64,000 nucleotides of DNA, from positions 496,001 through 560,000 of the forward strand of contig JAGMVK010000016.1 in NCBI GenBank assembly GCA_020747065.1, given 5' to 3'. The notes beneath the pieces are model-generated. The model ran no database searches, was not told the origin of the DNA, and was given only the letters and a program-made list of their open reading frames with translations. Position 1 is the stretch's first letter. Every line of letters begins with the position of its first letter. A program made the position numbers and the translations under genes. The stretch is from Cadophora sp. MPI-SDFR-AT-0126 (taxonomy: Eukaryota > Ascomycota > Leotiomycetes > Helotiales > Ploettnerulaceae). Below are positions 44,751 through 58,100 of the stretch, piece after piece.

Positions 44751-45800
44751 TGTCTTGAGCTGGGTTGGGAATCTTGGAGACGGACCGATAACTGCCTGAA
44801 AATTTTGAAAGGCAGAATGAAATTTTAACAACATAAAATGAAGTGAACAAGAGCATCAAAAGATGGCCAACCTAAATAGTAGTCACGACACTTACTATAC
44901 CAATCCAAACAGTTTCTAACGAGATGCCGGCAAGTGAAGAGGCCATGATCGGATGTGAACAGCAGCCCTCGCGTAAAGAGACTGACCCCTTTACAAGTAA
45001 AGGCCCGCGAACCCCAGGTCGACTTCCCGCAATTTTCTAGAGTAATGGTATTGAAACGAGCACCTAAAAATAAAAGATAACTCGGATCAGTTGGCATCTT
45101 GAGCCACAGCACTCCAAGAAGCCAATCCTGATGTTTGGCGTCCTCGCAGAAAGCCAAGCGAGCCTATCGCGTACGTGTACGAAGTCTTGAACCACCCCAG
45201 ATCCACTGTACCCACCCCGGAAAAAGATTATCGCCCCAGGCAAAATCCTCATCCGCTCGCCAATCACCACAAACATAACACACCACCCTTTCCATCCTAA
45301 GATTCTTGTCCTGCAAATCGTCATCCAATAATCATTTAGAGCCAGTGGGAAAAGCGGATGCCCGTTTCGAAATTCTGGGCCTTGGTCGGAGAGATGATGA
45401 GGTGCATGAGATAATCGTTTTCCCGACTCAGGCCGCGAATAACCTCTTCCACTGAGACTTGTGGACCTTCCGCTTGCGTGTGGTGCAGGTCTTGGACAGG
45501 TGAGGGGGAAGGGGAGGTAGGGTGATAAGAGAATGGTAGGGACTTTTGGGGGTAGATGGTTTCTTCTTTCTATCTTTCTGTGTTATGATATGAATTTATT
45601 TGGTTGATGGAACTGATTGGAATTGCCAAACATCTCACATCTGACATATATCTGATATCTACCGAAACTACCTGTGGAATCAAAGTCCTCTCAGTAGACT
45701 TACCTATTTCTTTGGCCTTGGTCTTGACTTCGCTGTTCATCGACGATATCAGTACTTTTCCTCTTCATCATAGTCGTCTGTTTATACATCGACAATCAAA
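44751..45800. promoter_or_regulatory. Divergent region upstream of qutH and qutC
   Basis: About 1 kb between two divergent quinate genes. Frames within it have no motif. A CCCCGG/CCCCAG-rich segment lies near 45214-45240. No convincing activator palindrome is seen. Confidence 0.4.
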
Positions 45801-46967
45801 ATGTCGTACAAACCAGCAATTTGCAGCATGTCTCTTGGCGTAAGTCCTTCCTCATCCCAACTCCTCACGTCATCACAACTAACAGTCTAATCTCAGCGAG
45901 CATGGGCACATACCCTCTCACCCAAACTCACAGCCGCCGCATCTGCCTCACTCCCCGGAATAGAGATCTTCTTCGAGGACCTACTCTACCTCGCCTCCTC
46001 CTTCGCAGGCGGCCCAACACCCACTAATCAGCTCCTCGCCGCCGCCCAAATCCGCACGCAATGCGACAACCTCAACCTTGAGATCATGGGTATCGGCCCC
46101 TTCAACAACTGTGAAGGTCTCCTCTCCGCTTCAGCCCGCGCTCAGAAACTGGAAGAGCTGCATCTATGGTTTGACATTGCGAGGATCCTGGGGACAGATA
46201 TCATTCAGATCCCGTGTACGTTTATGACCGAGGGCGTGACTGGAGATCTTGATATCGTGGCGAGAGATCTGAGAGAGATTGCCGATCTGGGAGCAGCGCA
46301 GAATCCACCGTTCAAATTCGCTTATGAGAATCTCTGCTGGGGGACATTCAACGATACGTGGGAGAAGGCGTGGGCTGTCGTCGAAGCTGTCGACAGGGAC
46401 AATTTCGGGCTTTGTCTCGATACGTTTAACATTGCTGGGAGGGAGTATGCGGATCCTTGCGCGCCGGATGGGAAGTGTGAAAATGCGGATGTGACGTTCA
46501 GGGAGAGTATGAGGAGGATGGCGAGGACGATTGATGTGAAGAAGGTGTTTTATGTACAGGTTGTTGATGCGGAGAAATTGAGAACACCGATGTCCGAGAC
46601 GCATGCTTTTCATGTGGAGGGGCAGAAGCCGAGGATGAGTTGGAGTCGGAACTGTAGGCTATTTATGTGTGAGGAGGAGAGAGGAGGGTATTTGCCAGTG
46701 CTCGATGTTTTGAGGACGATTTGTGATGAAAAGGACGGATTGGGGTACAAGGGATGGATCTCCATGGAACTGTTCAATAGGAGTTTGGTGAAGGAGGATC
46801 CGAATGTGCCGATTGAGCACGCGGAGAGAGCGATGAAGAGTTGGAGGAGGATTGTAAAAGCAATGGGGTGGGAGGATAAGGTTGAACCAGAAATCGCTTC
46901 TCGAAAAGTTGCGAGTCGGGCGAGTCAGAAGGAGGTGGAGAGTATTGAAATCTCGGCACGTCTGTGA
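45801..46967 (+). CDS. qutC: 3-Dehydroshikimate dehydratase
   Basis: Two exons (45801-45839, 45897-46967) give 369 residues. The first exon is only 13 codons (MSYKPAICSMSLG), joined to RAWAHTLSPKLTAAASASLP. The TIM-barrel sugar-isomerase-like fold shows GIEIFFEDLLYLA, LEIMGIGPFNNCEGLL, DIIQIPCTFM, FAYENLCWGTFNDTWEKAW, FGLCLDTFNIAGREY and VFYVQVVDAEK, ending GYKGWISMELFNRS. Conserved Glu/Asp/His in these strands bind a divalent metal. It converts 3-dehydroshikimate to protocatechuate, the branch that commits carbon to the beta-ketoadipate route. Family members are 330-370 residues, so it is full length. This gene closes the quinate cluster on the right. Confidence 0.94.
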
Positions 46968-47681
46968 TGAGTTGGATCTGGAAGAGCGAGCATTTTCAGG
47001 AGTATTAGGTGCATTGTACACATGTATTTGGACAGCTGGATGGAAATTTCGATGCATATGCAGAATAACAAGCTCGCAAGACAACATAATGAATGAATAA
47101 GGATAATTTTTGAACATTTGATGTTAACTAGTAAGTTGCCACGGTCGATGGTCAGATCAGCTTGACCCCTGGCGCAGATTGGCATAGCTCAATCATAAAC
47201 AGCGGCATTTCGACGATGAAGTGTTCAGGAAGTTCTCTTGCCCCTTACCCCCCCAACCTAATGAAAGGTTGTAGCATACGCATGAATAAGGTGCCTTCTA
47301 GTCCCGACAAGCCCCGAAGGACTAAATTATTCTTCCCACGCTCCGTTAAGAGCTACATTCTAGATGAAAGTAGCTCCTGCAAACTCTAAAGAATGCATCG
47401 CGGGTTACATTTGGACGAGGCTTGCTGAGCAGTTCCGTCCGTCATATGTAGACGAAATAATGAAATGGAAGGAGATCGTAACCAAGATCGCTCGACGCAA
47501 TCGGTCATCATCAATAAAATCGTTATCATTTGTCTCTAAACTCCTCCGTCATCCGTGCGGTGAGCAAGACGGCCCTAGTCATATCATCCATCCTAAGCCC
47601 TTTCCATGAACGCCACGCTAGTCGTACAAATAAACACAGAATTGGGGATATAAATCAAATGGCTTACAATAAACAACAGCT
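46968..47681. other. Convergent intergenic space, no gene seen
   Basis: 714 bp lie between the ends of qutC and the PRPP synthetase gene. Nothing beyond short frames is seen. Confidence 0.5.
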
Positions 47682-49386
47682 CTAGTCCTGAGAATGTGAA
47701 AATAGAGCAGAGATAGACTCGCCATAATGGTTTCTTCGAATAGCTTCAGATAATAGATTCGAAAGATCCAGGATGACCAGCTTGTTAGTCTCCCTCGCCT
47801 TCTCGGGAGGTATTGGGAAGGAATTTGTGACAACGATCAGGTCGATGCAATCGCAGTCTTGAAGTTCTTCCAGAGCATCGCCTCCGAACAAACCGTGAGT
47901 TGCAATGCAGTAAACTTTCTTTGCACCACCGCGCTTGACGCAACACTCAGCTGCAGCAATCCAACTGCCAGCTTTATCAATCATGTCGTCAACAAGGAAG
48001 ACGGTTCTACCTCGTACATCTCCTACTAAGGTGATCATCTGTTCAAGACTTGGATTGTTGAAGCCTTCTTCTTCCTCGTCCGAAGTTGCCGTAGCATCAG
48101 CAGTACCGCCTAGTGCATGAGGTTCGGGATTGAAGAAGGAAGAAGCTCTCGACATCTCCATTGGATCATCTTCAGGTCGCTCGAGAATCATAGAGCTTGA
48201 CATGGCAGATTGGGTGGGTGAGGGATAATCATCTGGCACGATATGACCATGAATCAATCGACCATGGATAATATCTCGAGCTCGCTCATCTGTGAACTCC
48301 GCTTCGTCTCCTTCTCCAGTTTCTTCTTCGATGGGTGAGGATCGTGCGGGGGTAGTTGAGGCGCGAACAAGGGGAGATCTTGTCGCTGGCGGGCCTTTGT
48401 GTGCGGTGCGAAGCGGGGATGGTACATTTTGGGCTTTTCGTGGGGAGGGATTGCTATCCTGACGTGTATGCGTTGATCGGCGTGGAGGGCTGTGCTTTGT
48501 AGACATAGACTGATCTGATTTGCTATCTTTGCTGCTTGTTTGTATTCTGCTGAGTTCTGGCTTCCTGTCCGAATTGAAGCTTGGCTCATCCTCGTCAATC
48601 TCGAGTTTGCTAACGTCGGCATCGTCCAGATCGTGGTCGAAGTTGTCCAGCGGGTTCATAACGAAGCTGCCACTCATGTTCACACCTCTCCTCTTATCTG
48701 TTGTGACCATGCCAAAGTTGAGCTTCAGAGCATCTGCCAGAGATGTAACTCTTTTGGTACCTCCAGCATTCTTGGACACACAAACGGCTTCGGACCAGTT
48801 TGGAACATTATGCCGTATCCACCTCGCAATCAATGGCTCCGCATGTAGATTGTCGACTGGGCATTTAAAAAAGCCCTGCATTTGTGACGCATGTAGGTCA
48901 ATTGTGATAACGTGGTTGATTCCGGCGACGTGAAGGAGATTGGCTAGCATGCGAGCTGTGATTGCGCCTCGATGTGACTTCTTCTTCGATTGTCTGCTAT
49001 AAGGGAAGTATGGTAGAACAGCTGTACAGAGTCAGTTCCGCAGATCTGCAAACAAGAGAAAAGTGAGCTGACCGGTGATTTTGTTTGCTGAGCCTCCCTT
49101 GCAAGCAGATATCAAGATGAGAAGCTCCATGATACTATCATTGATCTTACTGCTGCCCGATTGAACCACAAACACGTCCTTCTCTCGAATACTGGTCAGA
49201 ATTTTGACGCTGGTCTCTCCCTGGAAAATTGTCAGCCCCGCCATAACAGAGGTCGCACACAAAAGTCATGCTCACATTTGCAAACTGCGATAGCTCGACA
49301 GCAGCTGGAGCCATACCCAAGTTCGAGCATATCTGGTTCGTCAGCCCTGGGCAAGAGCTACCAGCGAAAATGAGGGTATTGCGCAT
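47682..49386 (-). CDS. PRS5: Ribose-phosphate diphosphokinase (PRPP synthetase), long-insert fungal subunit
   Basis: Three exons (49386-49276, 49220-49073, 49021-47682) give 532 residues. The N terminus MRNTLIFAGSSCPGLTNQIC is typical, followed by FVVQSGSSKINDSIMELLIL, VLPYFPYSRQSKKKSHRGAI and VITIDLHASQMQGFF. The PRPP-binding motif is TVFLVDDMIDKAGSW. Between the two halves is a disordered Ser/Pro/Asp/Glu-rich insert of about 180 residues (SRIQTSSKDSKSDQSMSTKH and onward), as in the yeast Prs1/Prs5 subunits with non-homologous regions. The enzyme makes PRPP for purine, pyrimidine, His and Trp synthesis; insert-bearing subunits also link to cell-wall integrity signalling in yeast. The PRS5 rather than PRS1 label is a judgement from insert position. 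Its promoter is shared with the asteroid-type gene over 260 bp. Confidence 0.9.
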
Positions 49387-49646
49387 GGTGAAGCTGGTCT
49401 TGATGAGCGTGGAGAAAAAAGACGGGAGGTGGAGCTGAGAAAAGTTGAAGCTAGAAAGTCCCGTCGTTTAAATTTTAGGAGCGGAGCGGAGCAAAGCGGG
49501 AGACCTGCCAAGACTCAACTCACCTCACCACAACTCTATCCGCGTGTTTGTCAGATCAGTTTAGGTCACACTGCAGTCAAGGAAACAGCTAACAGCAAAA
49601 CAAACTTCAAGCTCATGCCCGAGGTTGATGAAGAGCTTCCTTGCCT

Positions 49647-51529
49647 ATGGGTATTCGGCATTTGACCACGTTCTTGCGCCCCTATGCAACTACAGAGTCA
49701 TTGGATGGCAAGCAAGTGGTAATAGATGGCCCGTCCTTTGCTCACCAGGTCTATTACCTATGTCTCGGAGGTACCTCAGGAGCTCGGAATACTCTGGAGG
49801 CTGCACCGTCCTATCAGAAATTAGTAACCACAGCTATTGCATGGTTGGATACGGTTAGAGCTAGGAATGTGGACATGTGAGAAGACCGCTTTTGCTTGCA
49901 GGATATCTGCTGACGACACCCAGAAAGAAGATATACTTTGACGGCTTCCTGCCTTCGGCGAAGCTTGATGTCCGACTACAGAGACTTCAGACTTCAACTC
50001 ATCAGTTGACTCAATTCCATCAGTCAAATAACGAGCCATGTCGGTCGTCGTTCCCACAACCTGAATCTACCCCACCGTCTCTTTTTCAAAGTACTCCAGT
50101 CCGCTCTGGATTGACGGCTCTTCCAGCCTTGTCATTTGTCGTACCAGCAATTCTCGAAGCGCTCAAATCATCTAGCGGATATTCTGATGTTACTGAGGTC
50201 GTTCCAGGAGAAGCAGACTTGTACTGTGCAAGATATCTGAAGCAACACGGCGGGCTAGTCTTCACTAGCGACTCTGATCTGCTCGTGCACGATCTAGGCC
50301 CGAATGGTGGAGTGAATTTCTTCCATGACATAGAGCTCTCTGGGAATGATCCCTCCAGGATTCTCCGTACTCAAACGTTTCATCCAGCCGTCATAAGTGA
50401 TCGTCTGGCACTTCCAAAAGCGTATGGGCTTCACTCACTGGCGTTTGAGATATTCATGGATGCTCATGGCACATTTCCAAGACTTCTCACACAAGCGCAG
50501 TCTCTCAAAGCTATCACGAACCAACCACAGATGTTTAAAGACTTTCTCAAAGAATATGCCTCATTACCTATTGAGTCGGACTTGCCGGCAGAGTCTGCGG
50601 GCGCCCTTCGTGTTCTTCGTACTTTGGATCCGAGAACCTCTGAGTACGTTCTTCACTTTCCTAGCCTTGCTCGTATTGCTGGACAAACGTTGGTAAGTGA
50701 GGAACCTGCTTCTCTCTCGCCTCATATCTTTTTGCCATTTCTACTTGATTGTCCTGTTCGCACCAATGCTTGGGAAGTCTCGACAGCCACTCGACAACTA
50801 GCCTACGGCCTAGTTAATATCATCGTTCCTGCACGTGAGCAAGCCTCAAGTGTATTCGAGCATAGACGACAGATGGAAAGGTCAGGAGGCCGTGAATTGA
50901 TGCTCCCTGCAGTCTCGGATATTCCCGAGGCGTGCATGAACATGTTGAAAACGTTCGAAGATCTGCAGAAGAAGTTGCCGAACTTCGATGAAACGCAACT
51001 TTGGATCGCTCTTGCAGTCCACCAAGACGTCGATTGGTCGACAGCCAATTCCAAAACCGCTATCGGTCAGCTTTTCCTGCAGCGTATGGCCTACCCCAAG
51101 ATTTCTGACCCATCGGGGTATTTTGGATGGGATGTCGTTCAGTTCTTTGCTCAACTTCAAGGCTCGCTGTATTCATTCAGAATCCTGAAGCAGATAACAA
51201 GTTTGGTGGTTTCAACTGGACCCAAAGCCTCAATCCCTGAGGCGGTCTATCGTCTGGACTCCCTACTGAGCTCTGTCCCAACATTGGTGGACTATCCTGA
51301 CCTCAGTACGGCATCTTCAATAATCCGCAAATCTGAGGGGATGAACTTTCTGAAAGATCTGAAAGCAGTGATGAAAGCTCTAGACTATTCTCCATCGACC
51401 GCTACCTCGGATTCGGCAAAGTCGAGGAAATCATCGAAGAAGAAACGGAAGAGGGACCAAGCTGCGAGCGATTTACCAGCTGTGAGGCCAAAATCGAGCA
51501 ACCCATTTGCTTTGCTGGAAAGCGATTGA
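49647..51529 (+). CDS. XPG/asteroid-type nuclease-fold protein
   Basis: Two exons (49647-49876, 49924-51529) give 611 residues. It starts MGIRHLTTFLRPYATTESLD, matching the N-terminal XPG/FEN fold, with VVIDGPSFAHQVYYL (first metal Asp) and KIYFDGFLPSAKLDVRLQRL. The internal XPG-like part has TEVVPGEADLYCARYLKQHG and LVFTSDSDLLVHDLG, which supply further acidic metal ligands. These fit the asteroid branch of the FEN/XPG superfamily, found in most Pezizomycotina and poorly studied. The remainder is helical, ending in a Lys/Arg-rich tail (SRKSSKKKRKRDQ), a likely nuclear localisation signal. Whether it cuts nucleic acid is untested; acidic residues at the two motifs are kept. The start is placed at the first ATG preceding the conserved Gly-Ile. 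Confidence 0.86.
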
Positions 51530-52154
51530 GCCCATGAGAGGTTGTGGCAGCAAAAGGGGCCCGAGCATCAACCTACTTGCACGTTTTACACGCAGTCCAA
51601 ACCTAGAAGCGGGATTAGCCCGAAATCACGAACTTTGGTAATGACATGTCAGGTCGCTCGTCGACTAACCTATTTGGGAAGGTTTGCATCTTGACTGATT
51701 GTGTTCTCGGATCTGTGGCGGCGTGGCCTCTCAAGTGCAAAGAAAGGAGAGGAAAGATTTGTGACCGGTTCTCGTTATCTGCGAAGCAACCTTCCTCCGT
51801 CCTTGCTATTGCTGACGTACGTGCCTTTTACGAAGTACAGGTTATTTATGGGATGCCGCAGGGGCTTCATCCTTATTAAAGGAGCTAATACCATTTGAGG
51901 CCTGGTCCAAATTCCCAAGCTCCGTAAATGTGATATCTTGATACTCGGCGAGATATTGCGGTCTAGGCGGAATTCATTGATGCCGCCATTCGTCATCATC
52001 AACTCCGAGTATGAGTGTCCTTGGACCGTAGAATTTTGCATACTCATCAACTCAATTAAAAAGAGCATTTTTAATTCGTGTAGACTGCGGCTGCAAGATC
52101 AGAATATCATGGAATATGACTACTTACGTACTACCTTCCTCCTTTCTTCGCAAG
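51530..52154. other. Convergent intergenic space, no gene seen
   Basis: 625 bp lie between the asteroid-type gene and the NACHT-ankyrin gene, both ending here. No repeat or RNA gene is seen. Confidence 0.5.
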
Positions 52155-55100
52155 TTATTCTTCTTCACTCTCCTCGCTATCCTCATCTGCGGTATCATCA
52201 ACGACAAGCCTCTGCATCCCTCTCTCTTTCGGCCCAAACAAGTCGACCAGGAACTTCTTCCCGCAAGTCACTGCAACATCAATAGCAGTCCTGCATTGTT
52301 CATCCTCGGCCCTTGGGTCTAGGCCTCTGTCCATCAACTCCTTAAAGATCTCTATCATGTCCTGTTGTTGCTCTCTCTCGACAGACCATGATTTCTTCTT
52401 CCGCCACCGTTCTGCTGTGACATGTAGCAAATTCCTGCCTTGGTTGTTGCAAACCTGCAGATCTACCCCAGCATCTGTGAAAATTGGAAGGGCTTTGAGG
52501 TGGGTGATGTCGTTATCGGATGCATAGTTGGAAATACTGCGATTATTGGACCAACCAGTCGTGGGCTTCCACGACTTCGCTATGAAGAGGAATACAGCTG
52601 TTTCACCCAGATTGTTTCGGTGGTTGATGGGAACGTCCTGAGAGAGGAAATGTCGAAATCGTTCAGCTGCTGCCAAAGCTTGCTCTTTCTCCCCCAGGAG
52701 CTGGGGTGCGAGATAATGGAGTACTGTGTTGCCTCTTGGGTCGGCTTTCGTAGGATCACATCCGTGAGAGATCAAGACATCGGTGATCCATTTATGCGTG
52801 TGAGAATTTGAAAAAGCAATATGCAGCGGGGTAAACCCTTCGTAGTCTTGTTGATGAATACATTGAGGGGAGCGGTCAACAAGATCCGCAAACAAAGCTT
52901 GGTGGGTTGCGTCCAACTCCTCCGACAAGGTACACATCCAATGCAAAGCCGTCCTCGCCACGTCATCCGCTGTTCCTGCATTTGCCCCCATGGCCAAAAG
53001 CTTGGATGCCGCTGTTGGATAGCACACAAGTTTCGGTGTATGGATCCGAATACTCCAGTCTCTTGGTGCTGGGGTAATGGAAGGAAAGCATGCTGATATG
53101 AGAGGAGTTCGTCCACCTGATCCACGCAGCTCGACTGGGAACTCTGGTATGTCCCAGAAAAGATCTAGTATGCCATGGTCTTCGATAATCTCTTGGAGGA
53201 CAGTCGAACCTTCACTCAAAACAACAAAGGGGTCTGTATCATACTCCAGGAGAAGTGATATCATGGCTCTTTGCTTCTGAACAATCAACGCAGCTTCATA
53301 CGTACCGCAAGCCTTGCTAGAGGGTCTTGCAACATGAAGTAAAAATCCTTTATTTGGGTCTGCACCTGCTTTGAGAAGCAGTTCAACTGAATCGAGGTCC
53401 AAATTTGCAAGATTTAATGTATGAGTTGCTGGAGCGCCGACATTGATATCAGCACCATAATTCAAGAGCAACCGGATGACGTTTGCATGATCGACCATGT
53501 TAAGGCATGACATTCCATCGCTATCGAGCACATTGGGATTTGCTCCACGACCAAGTAAAATGCGAATAGTCTCTTCCTTCCAAAATCCATCTGGCCAATC
53601 TGAACTCACAGCCGTCATCAGTGGTGTTTCATGGCGCGCATTTCTGGCTTCTATGTCAGCTCCATGATCCAGGAGATAGTTGATTGCCTCTATGTTCCAG
53701 AAGTGGGCTCCAGTAGACAGCCAGTGTAGGGCTGTCGCTTTCGAACCCTTGTACGTGTAGCCATAACGATTCGAGATGTGATTGACATCGACCTTGAGCG
53801 TTTCGACAAGCACCTTTATAATCTCAAGTCGAGGTAGTGGTTGTTCGCAAGCATGGCAAAGAAGAGAGCCAGGGTCGGCTTCTCCTTCCTCCCACTCGAT
53901 TTCTTCAAGACTGGCAATTTCCACACTGTATTTCTCAAGGAGGGTTGCATGCCCCCACTTGACGAGTTCGTGGAGCCCTGAAGCCTGTGTCCATTCTCCA
54001 GGAGCAGTGAGATCTCCTCCAATCTTCACAAATTCTTCGAAAAGGTTGTAGTCTCTCTTCTGCAAGATGTCCGCGAATTTCTTCGCGTGGCCAGTTTTCG
54101 TCTCGTGGCTATCATTCACGGATTGTCTACTGCCGCGCCTGGTCGGTTCCGCCTTTCCAAGAATTTCTTTTGCTTCCTTCATACCACCCGATTTCGGGAT
54201 CAGAGCCTCTGCTGCTACGTTCTTTGCAGAAAGTCCACGTTTCCGCAGTTCGTTAACCAGCTCTACACAATTACCCGCAACAGCAAGATCCATGAGCGTC
54301 AACTCTTCTCCGCCGATTTCAACAGTGGCATTGAAATCCGCACCAGCCGCTTCCAGGATGTGAACAGTGTCTTGAGAACGAACAGCGATTGACGCTGATG
54401 AAAATTGATTCAGAGAGCCTGGTCTTGCCAAATCTCCAAGCGTTACACAAGCTGCGTGGAAACCTTTTGGCAAATCCCCTTGGTGTTTGGTCGCCCAGAT
54501 CAGAATTTCCTCCTCATCCTCCGCAACTGAGTGCACAGGGGTCAGACCAACCTTGTCTCGGATTGAAAAGCTGGCACCGGCTTCAATGAGGAAACGAACA
54601 CTTTCAGGACGCCCTGAGCGACAGGCGTAGTGAAGTGCTGTACGTCCGCTGTGATCGCTGGCATCCAATATCTGATCAAGTACGCCACGGTTCCTGTATG
54701 CCCAAAGCAGTACAGCTATTAGACCGCTTTGCCTGCCCCGAGCCGCTATGTGTAGCGGGGTGAGTCCTTCATTGGTCTTCATCGTCGGATCTGCGCCAGC
54801 TTTGATCAACCGACCGACGTGGGTTTCACAGAAGCTCGCCGCGTAATGTATGGGACTTGCACCAATGTTGTCTACTGCATCAATATCCAGCAGTGGATAG
54901 AGTTTCTTATTCAACAGCCAATCCACAAATCGTTCACCACGATAATCGCCATGAGCATCGGTATTCTCAGTCGCAAAGGCAATGTGGAGAGCTGTCCGGC
55001 CAGCTTTGTTTCGAGAATGAATATCTACTCCCATTTCGAGCAACATCAGGATCTTCGAAGGGGACGCTACAGCACCAGGGTGACTCAGCGCCAGTTCGTG

Positions 55101-58100
55101 GAAAAGTGTATTTCCATCATTGTCAACGGCTCGAGGATCCGCGCCAGCGTTGACTAGTCCCTCAAAGATATCGACTGAGCGGTCACTTTGAATGCATCGG
55201 TGGAGGAGAGTACCACCGTTTGTATCTCTTACTTTAACCGAACAGCCAAGGCCCAGCAGCTTCTCAAAGGACTCCCATTTGACATCGTGTGTGTCGAAAA
55301 GACCGAACAGAATGTTATTGTCTGATGCATCAGTGGAGGCGAGGTTCAAGCCCTCTCCGACCAACAGTTTCAATAGATGTTCGTTGTTTGGGCCGTCTCG
55401 CCCTCCATTCATTGACAGTAGGGGAGGTTTCCCATTCCTGTTTGGTTTGTTGAGATCTGCTCCTGCTTCGATAATTGCTTTCCAAAGTTTCTCGTTACCG
55501 AAGTTTTTGATACCCGAAAACATGTGGTGCAGCAAAGTCCATCCATTTTCGTCCTCGATAGTCACGTCTGCACCGTGTTCTATGAGTTTGAGGACACTTG
55601 CTTCCTTCGATGCTTTGCTAGCACTACTAAACGAGGTTGACCAATCACGACTTATAGCTGTGATGATACTCAGGATCGGGGACGCTCCTCCGTTGTCCTT
55701 CGCATTAACATCCGCCCCATATCTAACCAGAAGATCGATTATTTCCGGCAGCTCCGGGTCAACTTTGTGAAGAGGTGTCGCTCCTGATCCACAGCGAAGA
55801 TTAGGATCTGCGTCATGTTGGAGTAGCAGGTCCGTGATGATATACTCCATTTTGTCAGACCCCCACCCAAACATGAGAGTCCGTTTCTTGACTGCGTAGT
55901 GTAACGGTGTATGGTTGCCGACCGTCCTGGAGTTTACATCGCTGCCAGCCTCAACGAGAAGTTTCAGACATCTCTCTATCTGAATTCCGTCTGCCCCACG
56001 AGTCAAGTCTCCTTTCTCTCTAGCCAGAGCGTGAATAGCAGTAGTTCCGTCCAGAAATTCCGTCCCCGGAGTTCTCTCGCCTTGTGCGCAAAGTGTGCCG
56101 TCCCAGTCCCTCTTTTCGGCGCGAAGATTAGGATCCGCCCCATTTCGAAGCAGAACCTCAACGAGGGAGTCGTGCATCATACCCGCTGCCACAATCAGGG
56201 ACGACTTTCCGTCCACAAGCGTATCAATGGGTGCCTTGCCCGCTTTGATGATCGCCTCGGCTGCGTCTGGCCTTCGAAATTCTACCGCCCATCGTAGACC
56301 TTTACATGCATCATCCTCATTCATGTAGGGAATAAATAGATCCAAAATTTGTATATTTCCTCGCTGACAGGCGTATTGCAACGGAGTTTCACCAATGCCG
56401 GTATCTACTTGTTCCTCTATCAACTCCGGTAAGCATTTTGTCCTTTCGGTCTTGCAACTCACTCCTGCTTTCAGCAAAAGCCTCACAATGTCGGTTTGGT
56501 TGTTGTTGACAGCTAAATGCATTGGTTTATACCCGCTCATGACTTCGTGGTCGGGATTAGCACCATATGATAACAGGAGAGAAGCGATTGCTAAATGCCC
56601 CTTCTCTGATGCAAGGATCAGTGGCGTGACTCCTCCTGCGTTCTGTGCATCTGCTTCGTTGCCACTGGCAAGTAAATGTTGGGCGTATTGTGTCAACCCT
56701 AGAGACGCGGCAAAGTGTAGAGGCTGCGAGTCTACTTTGCTGTCCCAGTGCCAATGTGTCAACATCCACATCTGGAAGGCAGTTTTGGTGGGGACAAAGT
56801 ACTGATCTAGAAGGCCGAATTTGGTTGTTGATCCAAGATGTTCCATGTGATATCCCAAGTTCTCGGCTGCATAGGCCATGAATGGATGTTGGGAATGCAG
56901 ATCTTGCATCCTTCTCAGCCTCACTCCTTCCTTTCGAGCCTCAATGTTTCTGCGGTCACAAGGTCTACTATATTCGTCACTGTAGCTGTCGCTGTCTGGA
57001 GTCTCCTTGTTATCTTTACTCGCAATTGGAGAGTCGAAAGATAAGAAGGCCTGCTCACAGGAGTCTAAATACTGCAAGCATAGCTCCAATAACTTCTCGT
57101 GGGCGGTTTTCTCGCAGAGGGTTGGGAAACCAGCAATTTCGGTACTTCGGGTTCGATCTCTTGCAAATTCCGTGAAAGAGTGATGAATAACGGAAATGGT
57201 TTCGTCATCCAGTAGTTCCAGGAATCGACCACAAGCCTGTTTCACTGCTTCCTTTCCTTCCATCAACCCCACACCCGCGTCCTTCAGTAGGAATGCAACA
57301 ATGGATCCAAGCTCAATCAACCTCATTGGCCTAGACGATTGAGTGATACACTGCAGGATCACCAACTGTTGCTCCATGGTCATCTTGCTTCGCCTCGCAT
57401 GCTCTGATAGCAGTCTTGTGTAGAGCTCAGTTAGGTTCCGGGGCAGCTGTGCGATTGCTGTGGGAAGCTGTTCCGGAGTGATGCTCCCCTCTTGTAAGCC
57501 ATCGGCGATCGAGTCCATCAATAATCTTGCATACAGGAACAATCCCTCTGACAATTCGCATACTGCTTCCCTCACCTGGGTTTCTTTATCTCGGCTCAAT
57601 CGAGGCCTCAAGCTCGCAAGTCGTGTTGACACATAGGTGAGAATGTCAGGAAAGATATCACCTGGCTCCAGTCTGACTGATTCAACGCCCCGATGTCTGA
57701 GCTGATTCTCAATGCTGGTGGTAGGTCGAGACGTGAGCATCACTTTGATGCTTTCAGGCTTGAGAGCTCCCAACTCCTTGAGCTGGTTGATAAATGAGGA
57801 ATGTTGGTCGTCCATCTCGTCAAGTGCATCGGCCACGCAATATATTTTCTTCTGCTGCTGCATACATCCAACTAATGCATCCCACAGCTTACCACTTTCA
57901 ACGCCATCGATGCTTTCTGCTGATAGTCCGTTTACCTTCTCTTGGAGATCAGAGCTGAACGGTAGCAATTGTGAGATCCAGTCGCGAATGAGATATTTCG
58001 CATCGTGGTTCTTCTCTACAATCTGTCGGAAGAAAAAAAACAGGACAGGCAGTTTCAAACCTTCACCGTCCTGTGTCTCTGTGAGCGTCTTGACCGTCGC

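Noticed and set aside
44825..45324. Minus-strand frames between qutH and qutC, considered as a missing 3-dehydroquinase
   Set aside because: They lack the GPNLNLLG start and the His/Arg/Tyr motifs of type II dehydroquinases.
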